DNA of 64,000 bases from Nemertoderma westbladi. Lineage: Eukaryota > Xenacoelomorpha > Nemertodermatida > Nemertodermatidae. The DNA is taken from NCBI GenBank assembly GCA_032718475.1, contig JAUCBJ010009078.1, positions 19,571 to 83,570 on the forward strand. The letters are read 5' to 3'. This document shows positions 54,991 to 64,000 of the stretch, one piece after another. The notes beneath the pieces were generated by a model. The model was not told the origin of the DNA and did no database searches. It saw only the letters and a program-made list of their open reading frames with translations. The position numbers and the translations under genes were made by a program. The first letter of the stretch is position 1. Each line of letters opens with the position of its first letter.

Positions 54991-55662
54991 GTGACTCAGT
55001 TATGAGATACAGATTAATATTGAGCGATTCTACTGTATCACAAACTCGGTATTTAAAAAAATGTAACCAGACACCAATAAATCAAAGAGATGGGAATAAA
55101 GTCCCCCACCCCCCTCCTTCAACCTCCCTCTTAATCTGCACCACCCCAACCCAAAGGCGCACAGAGGATTGATGAAAGGCAGGTATTAACAGGGAATTTT
55201 TGTTGTAAAAGTTATATATTATATGTTTATTTAATATAACACAAAATACAACTGGAAGCGATTCAAAAAAAATATACAAATATACAAACAGCACAAATTT
55301 CTTGCAAAAATAATTAAAGATCGCATATTATTTAAATTACTTAACCAACAAAGAAATCAATAAACTCATGTTATTAGTAATATGTTAAACTCATAAAGTA
55401 ATATATTAAATATTTTAGGCGTTTAGGGTGGAGGTGACCCATATTGTAAGAAATATCAAAACTTACCTTATGCCGATAGTTTTTATATTAAATAAATTCA
55501 AATAGATAAGGGTCTTCCCCAACGGTAAAAATAATTTAATTAATTTAAGTCTGGCCTAGGCCTTCTTCAGACTCTATATAAACTGATAAACACTAAACCG
55601 AACTGTAAAATTACACTGCACAACAGCAAATAACAAAGAAGAAAGGCTTAGGCCAGAAAGTA
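54991..55662. other. No gene recognised
   Basis: A/T-rich with a pyrimidine-rich stretch near 55105-55150. 55543-55575 is a short palindrome-like segment (GTCTGGCCTAGGCCTTCTTC followed by AGACTC), of the kind seen near retroelement ends. Confidence 0.5.
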
Positions 55663-56200
55663 TGTAAGCGGATTCAATTCCCTTGCATTATCCACCCGAA
55701 AACGGGACCAGCGGCATTTTACCAATATAGTTGGCGATACGAGATTACCAATAATAATCTCGCCTCATAACCAACTCGGGGGGGGGGGGCAATACAGGCC
55801 CTAAAGCCACAGAGAGAGGTGAGAGGTCAAACCACCTCACAGAGAGAACACAGCTAGTCAAGGCTAGCGGCAGGGGGTAACACTCACAGGGAGTGCCAAA
55901 GTGACAATTAGTATATAAGCCAATAGCGGGCAGGGGAGCACGTGGGGAAAGATAGGAAAGCATCCATTGGGTACAGAAGGCCAATAACATCATTTATTAC
56001 TATATACACTGCTGTTGTGATTCTGTATTGCGATTTCGATCATATACTGTAACTGATTCTGTGCTATTATCATTGGAACAGAAACACAAACTCTGTTATT
56101 TTCCCCAACGGCCTTCGGCCAAAAGGACACTAGCCCAGCAGACCAGCAGTCAAGTGACGCATATAAATCTTACCCGGTCGGGATCTCAGATCCTGTCACA
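55663..56200 (+). mobile_element. Probable 5' LTR and leader of a BEL/Pao element
   Basis: Begins near TGTAAGCGGATTC and precedes the gag of the BEL/Pao element directly. It holds a TATA-like TATATAAG at 55912-55919 and a run of eleven or so G near 55780. LTR ends and the primer-binding site could not be fixed because no second LTR is in the window. The position before gag is the main evidence. Confidence 0.45.
55912..55919 (+). promoter_or_regulatory. TATA-like box in the presumed LTR
   Basis: TATATAAG in a G/C-richer context, about 340 bp before the first gag ATG at 56255. Consistent with an LTR promoter. Confidence 0.4.
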
Positions 56201-56254
56201 CTTAAAAACTATCCAACTTACAACCAGAACTGTGACCGCAACATATAAAGATAG

Positions 56255-57261
56255 GTGAGCGAACAGACGCCCCGAGAATCAGAGCGAGAAAGAACGCCGC
56301 CACGGACCCCAGACGACACCAACCAAACGATCCGAGAGGCTGCGACGAGACGGTACCGGCTAGCCACCCCGGATTCGGCAACGAGGGACGATCCAACTAC
56401 CCAAGCGGAGGGCGGCCGACAACTACGAGGAGGGAAAGCTAACGATGAGTCGATGCGTGACGATGACGGCCGTAGGAGTACCAAAGTCGCTAGCCAGCCA
56501 CAGGCCGAGGGCGACAGACGGCCCACCGGAACGGCAAACGATGGGGCCGCCGGTACGACGCCGGACCAGGAGGGAAGGTAGAGTCAACGAGGAGGACGTT
56601 GGGACAAGGGATCGCCTACGACGGGCGTACAACGCCACAAAGAAACTACTCAAAGAGGCTAAGGAGGGAAGAAAGGTAGACCAGCCTAAACTATACCAGA
56701 GGCTAGGTGAGTTGAATAAACATTTCTGTTACTTAGTCCGTTTTGGACAGGGAGAACTGGCGAGTGAGAGAGCGAGGGGGGTCGCCACAGAACTGTTTGA
56801 ATTGTGGCGGTCCGAGGTAATGGAGCCAGATGTGGTGTACATAGGGCCTTACTTAGTGGATGCTAGGGGAATTAAGTTAGTGGGATGGGCGGACCCGCAC
56901 GACGGCGAATCCGAGGTTAACCCCGAGGATTCGGTGTAGTCGGTTAGTAAGAACCCCAGTAAACGGGGGAAAGTTAGTAGGACAGAGAGGCGACGGGAGT
57001 GCGTCGCGACCGATAAGTCTGCTACATCCTCTGCGAAAGCAAGAAGGGTGTTAGAGATAGATCTGGCGTGTCAACTAGACATTGTGGAGCTGGATCAAAA
57101 GGAACTGGAGAGGCAGTTAGATGAGGGAACTGCACTACTAGAGAGGGATAGAGAATTAGCGAGAGAGTGTAAAGAGAGGGCCGAGAGGGTGGTGAGAAAC
57201 TATTGGGAGCAAGAGGAGAGAGAGATGCGAGCGCGAGGAGCGGGAGGCGATAGTAGAAAAT
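56255..57261 (+). pseudogene. BEL/Pao gag, N-terminal part
   Basis: Starts MSEQTPRESERERTPPRTPD in one frame. After a frameshift near 56560 it continues in a second frame with RDRLRRAYNATKKLLKEAKE and LYQRLGELNKHFCYLVRFGQ. A TAG at 56937 sits in frame, and the same frame goes on with LEIDLACQLDIVELDQKELE to a stop at 57261. Charged helical stretches suggest coiled coils for capsid-like assembly. No clear ATG is nearer to the conserved part. Confidence 0.7.
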
Positions 57262-57561
57262 GAATGCAAGGAGCGGGAGGCGAGAGTAGAGAACGAACGA
57301 AAGGAGCGGGAGACAAGAGAGGTGAACGAGCGCAAGGAGCGGGAGGTGAGAGAGATGGAATTGGCCAACCAAAGCATGAGGGTGGACAGAGAGAGAGAGA
57401 GGGCCGGAAAGCATATGCGGGATGATATGCATACCCAGTTGAGGGGGCTTATGCAATACCAAGCGAAGCAAAAGCGCCGGTTAGAACTGGCAAAGTTGGG
57501 ATTATCAGAGAGTGAGGCTAGTTTGGGTAGTATTTACGAGGAAACAGAGCTAATGTAAACC
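57215..57561 (+). pseudogene. BEL/Pao gag, Glu/Arg-rich coiled-coil part
   Basis: A minisatellite-like stretch (units of about 30 bp with AAGGAGCGGGAGG, 57225-57350) encodes a Glu/Arg-rich helix and is the site of the frame change from the preceding part. It continues MELANQSMRVDRERERAGKH and ends SLGSIYEETELM at a TAA (57556-57558). Expected to be a coiled coil. Confidence 0.6.
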
Positions 57562-57689
57562 TTTGTTAATACCCCACTTACAGGTACCGGACGACAGACG
57601 CAGGACTTGTGTAACCGTACGGGCGAGGTAATAATAATAATACGTTAGAGGGAGTTAATATTAATAGTACTGTAATAGATAACCCTAAT

Positions 57690-58519
57690 CAAACCTTTCT
57701 TGCAGGAAATAATATATTACCCGGTAATAATAATAATTCTAATTTAAATGTGCAAAATAATTTAAATAATTTAAATAATAATTTAGGTAACAATAATACG
57801 TTAAACAATCCTGAAGAAATTAACCAAAATAATATCATTAGTAGTATGTGTAACCTTAGTGTAACGAATCAGGCCAAAATTAATAATGGTGCAATTAATA
57901 CAAACGTAGGGGGGACAGGTGACCCGGCCAATGAGAGCCTGGAAGGCCACGCAGTTGCACAGGGAGTAGCGGGGGTGAGTCAACCCAACGAGGGCCTGCA
58001 AGGCCACGCAGTTGCACAGGGAGTAACAGGGGTGAGTCAACCCAACGGGAGCCTGCAAGGCCACGCAGTCGCACAGGGAGAGGCTGGGGTGAATAGACCC
58101 AGCGAGGGTAGAGATAGTGCGTCGACTAGAAAGGGGCGTAGAAGCGAAGTGGGAGGTGACGGATGGGGGGGGGGGGCTATGAGCACCCCACCACGAGAGA
58201 TTAGTGGCGAGAGGGGGGGGGGGCAGAGAATGTCCCACAAGAGTCGGTGGACAATGCGTGCGGCGAGTTAGGTGGACCGCGGCACCCAACCACAGAGAAT
58301 AGTAGGAGGATTGCGAGTATCCCCAGAACCGTCCAACCGAGCAGAGAGAGAGATTTTGGCGCCGTGAGCGGGCGAGCGAGAAGACATCGAGCCCAGTTGG
58401 AAGACGAAAGAAGAACAGTGGAGTTTATCCGAGAGGTCGAAGCTAGATCTCACGAGGAGGATCACTGCACTGGAGTGAGACGAAGTGAAGTGAAGAGAAT
58501 AGAGGGAGCATTGCTATGA
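57690..58519 (+). pseudogene. BEL/Pao gag, Asn-rich and 19-residue-repeat part
   Basis: An Asn-rich segment encoded by AAT-rich DNA is followed by three 57-bp repeats (about 57931-58100), each 19 residues with LQGHAVAQG and GVSQPN. Two G runs near 58167 and 58213 follow; the second coincides with a change of frame to that of 58247-58519, which carries RRHRAQLEDERRTVEFIREV. The Asn-rich part may have grown recently. Confidence 0.6.
57931..58100 (+). repeat. 57-bp repeat, three copies, in BEL/Pao gag
   Basis: AAGGCCACGCAGTTGCACAG recurs at 57-bp steps, ending near 58078. The period is a multiple of three and stays in frame over all copies. Confidence 0.9.
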
Positions 58520-59640
58520 GCAACCGGAGGGGAAGGATGGACAGTGAACTGTTGGTAGTCGAGATGGAGTTAGAGAGCCAATGGGGTCGCACTCCGGGAG
58601 ATTGCCATCGCCCTAGAGAGACACAACCTGGTGAGATATACCACACACCGGGAGAAGGGTACATGATGTACCGGTGCGAGGACGAGGACAGGAGAGGGGA
58701 TCGAAGAGAAACTTCCCGACGGAACGTAGATGCCGATCGAGAATATGGTAGTCATGGGGAGGACTTCTTGGAATATTCGAGAAGATTAAACTTCGGTACG
58801 GAAGGACACAAGCAGACTGCAGGACACACTGTAGGCCTTACTGCATATACTGTAGGCCATGCAGGAAGAGATAGTGTAGGCGATAGGGTAGCGCGGACAA
58901 TGGGATTGGACCCGGAAGTCGCGGCATACATACCGGTAGGTAGGCAAGAAGTGGATAAGCCTATACCGGTACCTGCACACCAGTATGACTATAACATGCA
59001 GGGATATAATATATACCCAGGGGAGGGGGGAGCTATTGCTGATAGGTGCATGGGCCCTAACATGATAACATCAACCCCAGTACCAAATGTAACACCGGTG
59101 GGGGGGGGGGACAGGGTGACATTCCCCCATTGCAATATCAGCAATACACTCAACCAAAAACAAAACCCCCAAACCCCTCAGACCCAAATAAGTCGTCTGA
59201 CACAGAGATATGGAGGGGACTGTTGCCCCCGATGATATATCCAACACAGAGAAAGTCGACAGGCCCGATGGGCGAACCGCACCCGACAGTAAGGGAGTCT
59301 GTATCACAACCATCGAGCGCGCTAGAGGTACAAGCGATGGGAATGGCAACACTCATCGACACGCTAAGGATCAGGATCGAGCTGCCGCCAGTGGAGCCGT
59401 TCAAATTCGATGGTAGTAAGCCGGAGGAATATTTGCAATTCCGGCGTATGTACAGCAACTAAATATTAACGAAGAACCTGACGCAGGCGGAGTGCCTAAA
59501 ATACTTACAAGTTTACACAGGGGGGCCAGTATACGACATCGTAAGGCAGTATCAAGGTATCGAAGGTGGATTCACGACTGCATGGCGGGCCCTAGACAGG
59601 GAATTCAGGCATCCTGCTAAGATCATCCGACAAACTTAAG
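58516..59640 (+). pseudogene. BEL/Pao gag with DUF1759-like block
   Basis: The 58516-59235 frame encodes a Gly/Tyr/Arg-rich part. At the G run near 59105 the reading moves to the frame open to 59460, which holds LPPVEPFKFDGSKPEEYLQF and RRMYSN, the start of the block conserved in BEL/Pao elements. A stop at 59460 is followed in another frame by YLQVYTGGPVYDIVRQYQGI and WRALDREFRHPAKII, the rest of that block. Confidence 0.72.
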
Positions 59641-60385
59641 GGGAATAACATCAGGCGGACTACAGGATAACCCTGTCAGCATCAAAACCTTTGCAAATAA
59701 AGTCGAAAAGGCGCTGATTGTGCTAAAGACACTAGATGCACCTTCACTACAATAGCACAGGCACTACCGAGCTGGCTAAGAAACAAGTGGAGAAAGATCG
59801 CCTTCCCCACCCGGGAGAAAAAGGGAGCGGAGCCAGGCCTAGAGGAGATGTCGAACTTCCTTAATTATGAGGCGGAATTAATCACGGACCCAGTCTACAG
59901 CGAGGATAGTCTGGGGAGGGCGCCGAGAGCCAAATACAACAGGCCGAAACCAGAGCACAGTGCGGTGAATGCATTACAAAAGTTAAGACAGTCACTACCA
60001 TACGCGGCGACACAGGGGACTGCAAGTCCACAGATAGCTGGGAGTAGGACCACACCGTGGCATGAACAGGGACAAAATAACAACACAAACAAATATAATC
60101 CCAACACACCCAGTAGGCCAAATCCAAATAATAAAAACACTAGACCGCTAGGTATGAACATACACACGATATGCAAAGCGCTGTATAAAGAAGGCTACAA
60201 TCCAAAATACAAATGCCAATTACACACAAACGCATTCCACCAGACCATGAACTGCAAGCATTGGCAGGCGTTGCCTAAACAAGATCAGGTAGCCTATGCG
60301 GGTAGAAATTGAATTTGTCATCGATGCGTGGTAGGAGGACACAAAGTCGAAGAGTGTAAAGAGACACGGTCAAGGCAAAGGTCAA
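59641..60385 (+). pseudogene. BEL/Pao gag end with zinc knuckle
   Basis: Begins with pieces such as VSIKTFANKVEKALIVLKTL. 59848-60309 encodes the region between capsid-like part and nucleocapsid, with C-x2-H-type residues near LHTNAFHQTMNCKHW. After a TGA at 60310-60312 the same frame has CHRCVVGGHKVEEC, a CX2CX4HX4C zinc knuckle for RNA binding. Confidence 0.75.
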
Positions 60386-60388
60386 ACA

Positions 60389-61059
60389 ATGGTGACAAGC
60401 ACCACGGGAGCGAAGAGAAGGGGAACGGTACTACTCGGGGTGGTACCGGTGAGGATAATAGGAGAAAGCGGCCGATCAGTCACAACATTGATGCTGGTCG
60501 ACAGCGGAGCAGCCTTCACGCTGGTGGAGAATTGGGTGGCTGAAGAGATAGGGTTGCAGACGAGGCCAAGTAAGATGGCGGTAACTACTATCTCGAGCAA
60601 GGATGAGATCTTGGAGATGAGAACGGGACGGTGCGAGATATCAGCAATAACACCGGGATGCGATTATGGGGCGACCATCGACCCCATCCAAATAATAGAA
60701 TTGATTAATATAAACGCCAGGCGGCCCACAAGGATCGAGGTCGAGCAATACCGGTTCCTGGACGATATCGATTTCTCAATACGGAAGTGGACGTCTCGAA
60801 GGTATCCATCATAGTCGGTATGGACTGTCCGATGGCCCACAAGAGAGTACGGACCATATTCGGGGGGGATAAACAACGAGATCCGATGGTGATTCTTACG
60901 CTGTTCGGATGGACGCTTAGAGGCCCAATTAGAACCAAGATCCCATTAGGAGTGTCGGAAACATCAGGGTGCATGTTCGCAGGCACAATGAGGGAGATGG
61001 AGGACGAAGGAGCAGAGGAGCAACTTAAGAGGCTGCTGCGGCAGGACTTCGAGGATTAA
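60389..61059 (+). pseudogene. BEL/Pao aspartic protease region
   Basis: TTLMLVDSGAAFTL contains the catalytic DSG triad start. The frame from 60389 ends at 60814; the conserved downstream block VSIIVGMDCPMAHKRVRTIF lies in the 60787 frame, so a frameshift falls near 60790. The product would cleave the polyprotein. A relic of the same protease type is at 28388-28594. Confidence 0.82.
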
Positions 61060-62110
61060 AGGAGGGGGAACCTCGGTAGAGGACAAACAGGTGCTGGAGA
61101 GCGTGAAGAACTCGATGAAGTGCGAAGGGGGGCGGTACACCATAGGGATGGTGTGGAAACAACCAAAGCTACCGCTACCGGACAACAAAGGGATGGTACT
61201 CACGAGGCTTCACAAACTGAAGCAGACGCTCAGACGGAGTCCCGAGAAGGATGAGTACATCCATAAAACGATTAGGAAATACGTTGAAAAGGGGTGGGCC
61301 GTGGAGATACCGGTCGACGAGCCAAACACGGACAGGACCTACTATTTGCTACTGCACGTTGCTTTAGATCCAAAGAAGGGTAAACTGCGGATGATGGTAG
61401 ACGCGTCGGCCAAAACGACTATCTGCTGGAAGGCCCCAACATTTACAACTCGGGGATATAGGTCCTGTTGAGATTCAGGAATGGGAGGCACGCCTTCTCC
61501 TGTGACATTGAAGGCATGTTCAACCAAGTCCGTATGACGGAAGAAGACAGCTATAGTCAGCGCTTCCTATGGTACAACGGCGACGAAGAACCGTCGGAGA
61601 TACCGATGTACAAAATGGTGGTGCAAAACATGGGGGCCAAGTCGTCCTCATGACTACGGCTGTAAGAGATATGGTGGAGGGCAAGAAAGGAGAGTATAGT
61701 GGGAAGGCGATCTACATGATTCGACGCGGATTCTATGTAGATGATGGGATGGGATCTGGAAACACAGTTGAAGAAATACTGGAGATAGGGCGCGAGGTTC
61801 GCGACATCCTAAAAGGATCCGGGTTCAACCTTACTAAATTCCAGTCCAGCTCCAAGGAATTTATGGAGGCCATGGATAACCCCACAATGGCAAAGGGACA
61901 GGTTATGGCAGACAAGAGAGTGGAGTCTCAGCAAAAGGCGCTAGGGATCGTGCGGAACCGGGAGACGGATGAGTATCAACTAAGTCAGGAGGGCGCAGAA
62001 ATCCATACTAAGCGAGGCTATGTATCGCACAGCAAGGAAGTACGATCCCCTAGGCCTAGCATCCCCACTGTTAGTCATGGGGAAGCAAATACTAAAGAAA
62101 GTATATAAGT
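61060..62110 (+). pseudogene. BEL/Pao reverse transcriptase
   Basis: Three frames in order. 61091-61471 has LPLPDNKGMVLTRLHKLKQT and GKLRMMVDASAKT. 61468-61653 has FSCDIEGMFNQVRM, with the first catalytic Asp, and SQRFLWYNGDEE. 61640-62108 has RRGFYVDDGMGSG with the YVDD active site and GFNLTKFQSS. Frameshifts near 61460 and 61645 separate them. All main RT motifs are present, so decay is recent or partly due to sequencing error. Confidence 0.85.
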
Positions 62111-63738
62111 TAAAGGACGATTGGGACACGGAGGTCCTGGAGGAAATAAGTAGACAGTGGAGTAAGTGGACGGGGAGTCTAGAGGAGATGGGGATGTACA
62201 ACATGCCACACGTGTACTTCCCGGACGGGAACATGACGGATCTGGATCTGCACATGTTTTCCGATGCATCCTTAGAAGCATATGGAGTGGTACTTTATTT
62301 GGTACAGCGAAAGGGGGCTCATAAGCCCAGGCTTGCGTTTAGTAAAGCGAAGTCGACGCCACCAGATTCAGCATCAGTACCGAAACTCGAGCTGACAGCT
62401 GTGAGGTTAGGAGTAAGGGCGACAGCTTACTTGATGGACACTATACCCAACATAGTGGAGACACACTACTGGACGGACTCCATGGTAGTGTTAGGGTGGC
62501 TACACAATGAAAAGACAAGATATCCTATATTCGTTGCGAACAGGATAGACGAGATAAGGGCAACGACCGATCTGGAAAGGTGGCACTACTGCCCAACCGA
62601 CGACAATCCAGCAGATCTGTTACTGAGGGGCATTGTACACCGCACTTTCTCGAGGAAGCAAGAGTTGCGGCAACATGGGCCATGCTTTCTTAACAATAGG
62701 TCGACTTGGCCACCAATGAGGAAGGTGGATCCAGGCACGGAGGAGATAGTAGCAGAAGAGGAGGGAGAGGATTCAGAAGGGGAAGAGATATACAGCCAGT
62801 TGGCGAGGGAGATTAAGGAGGTGCCACCGAAATCGAGAGAACCATGCGATAATCCAATGGATAGGTTGCTCAGTTATAGCTCCAGCTGGTACAAGACTAA
62901 GAAGTTGGTAGCATATTTGAGGGCCTATGGGGATTTCCTCAGGGGAGTTGGCAAGGATACCAAAAGTACATTAACCATTGATCTGGAAGGAGCGGCTAAA
63001 CCCGTGATACGATACGAACAAAGAAAGGGGTATGCTGACGAAGTGGTCAGAGTCAGCAAGCAACAGCACCTTCATCGAGACAGTGAACTCAACCTGCTGT
63101 CTCCGCAATTAACCGATGACGGGATCCTGGTGATGAATTCCAGAGTGGTAAACAACAACAGCCCAGTTATTCCACCGAAACCCATATTAATCCCCAATAA
63201 ATCACCAATAGTCCACCAGATTATATGGGACTCCCATAAATCGATACTGCATGGAGGCACCAATCAGACCCTGACGGAGATACGCAAGACGTTCTGGATT
63301 ATCCAACTTAGGAAGATGGTAAAGGCGGTAGTGGGGCAGTGCCAGACCTGCCGACGGATGAGAAAGGAGAGGGCCGTACAGGAGATGGCCCTATTACCGG
63401 CCAACAGAGTGAAGCATCATGACCCGCCATTCACACACTGCGGCGTAGACATGTTCGGGCCGATTAAGATTAAGGTGATGCGGCACACAGAGAAACATTA
63501 CGGCATAATCTTTGTCAGCAACAACACGAGAGCGGTGGGAATAGAACTTGCACAGGATGCTACGGCATCGGCATTTATCAATGCCTTAGAGAGGTTTGTA
63601 ACCCGCAGAGGGGGGACGGTAGAGGTGTTATATTCGGATAACGGGACCAACTTCGTGGGAGCGGAGAACGAGTTGGCCGAGGCCTTCGACATCCTAGAAG
63701 GAGACGATGTCAGGGCGGCTATGAGAAACATCTCATAA
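62020..63738 (+). pseudogene. BEL/Pao RNase H and integrase
   Basis: One open frame of 572 codons. YDPLGLASPLLVMGKQILKK opens the connection region. RNase H residues follow in MFSDASLEAYGV, VPKLELTAVR and YWTDSMVVLGWL, ending NPADLLLRG. The integrase has H and H in DSHKSILHGGTNQTL, CQTC for the zinc finger, GVDMFGPI (first Asp) and YSDNGTNFVGAENEL (second Asp). A frameshift near 63735 moves the rest to another frame. Confidence 0.9.
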
Positions 63739-64000
63739 AGTGGGAACGGAGAATGCCATACACGCCGCATACATTAGGGTGTGTGGAGAGACTTGTCAGA
63801 AGCTCCAAACGCCTGGTAGCCAAACTGATGAACAACCATATGGTCACCGAAGACGTATTAAGAACGGTGTTAGCCAAGTGCGAGGGAATCATTAATAGCA
63901 GACCGCTATATCCCGAGAATGACGACCCGGAATCACTGGACGTCCTAACACCAGGTCATTTACTCATGGAAAGGCCGGCGACAATCGACATGAGGGGTGT
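63735..64000 (+). pseudogene. BEL/Pao integrase, C-terminal part of the core
   Basis: After the frameshift the strand reads MPYTPHTLGCVERLVRSSKR, where the Glu is the expected third catalytic residue. CEGIINSRPLYPENDDPESL and VLTPGHLLM follow, the usual BEL/Pao signature. It is cut by the window edge. Confidence 0.85.

Larger units (their letters stand above)
55663..64000 (+). mobile_element. Decayed BEL/Pao LTR retrotransposon, runs off the right edge
   Basis: Order: LTR-like region, gag with coiled coils, repeats and zinc knuckle, aspartic protease, RT with YVDD, RNase H and integrase. This order and the DUF1759-like block before the zinc knuckle are typical of BEL/Pao. At least eight frameshifts or stops break it. 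Several frame changes coincide with runs of G near 58170, 58215 and 59105. The 3' LTR lies beyond the window. Confidence 0.88.

Noticed and set aside
55543-55575. CTGAAGAAGGCC-type segment (minus strand) as another hammerhead
   Set aside because: The core is CTGAAGA, not CTGATGA, and no GAAA follows at the right place.

Overview
The window is a piece of animal nuclear genome, very rich in repeats. The only host gene that can be read with confidence is a minus-strand, intron-containing SLC6-type (sodium:neurotransmitter symporter family) transporter. The rest is satellite DNA, LINEs, LTR retrotransposons (Ty3/gypsy and BEL/Pao), DNA-transposon and foldback elements, SINEs and minisatellites. 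GT-AG introns, BEL/Pao, APE-type LINEs and tRNA-derived SINEs point to an invertebrate metazoan, probably marine. A deuterostome such as an echinoderm or hemichordate is my guess; nothing in the window proves the phylum.

Layout. 1-15042: an unbroken satellite of 37-46 bp monomers with local higher-order blocks. 15043-22850: an apparently intact two-ORF LINE that abuts the satellite. ORF1 (1435 aa) carries six near-identical 35-aa repeats, a Ulp1/C48-like cysteine-peptidase region, a coiled coil and a C-terminal RRM-like domain. ORF2 (1022 aa) has an APE endonuclease and a reverse transcriptase, and its start overlaps the ORF1 stop by 8 nt. 23165-23942: a foldback element with a 9-bp target duplication. 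23955-25885: a decayed LINE of another family on the minus strand. 25895-28243: a decayed relative of the intact LINE that ends in a 35-bp tandem array.

28388-37239: the SLC6 locus. Five coding exons in consistent phase encode 223 residues, from the N-terminus to the second extracellular loop. Its introns hold a SINE, inverted repeats, a 48-bp minisatellite inside a dispersed element, a CATA microsatellite and LINE scraps. Two further possible host exons lie on the plus strand (37805-37949 and 40307-40433). 38858-39846 is a second foldback element with the same architecture as the first but different arm sequence. 41090-44027 is a Tc1/mariner-like TIR element inserted at a TA in a LINE tail. 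45340-47420 is a decayed CR1/L2-type LINE.

48130-64000: a hammerhead-like RNA motif (near 48908-48932), a decayed Ty3/gypsy element (49705 to about 53124), AT-rich tandem repeats, and a BEL/Pao element (from about 55663) that runs off the right edge and is broken by several frameshifts, some at runs of G.

The most promising unusual items are the LINE ORF1 with its peptidase-like domain lacking one triad residue, the two foldback elements that seem to define one family (9-bp target duplications, ends GG-N6-GACA-A/C-TTC, arms built from short subrepeats), and the inverted repeats that bracket two SLC6 exons. All calls come from reading the sequence. No database or folding program was run.
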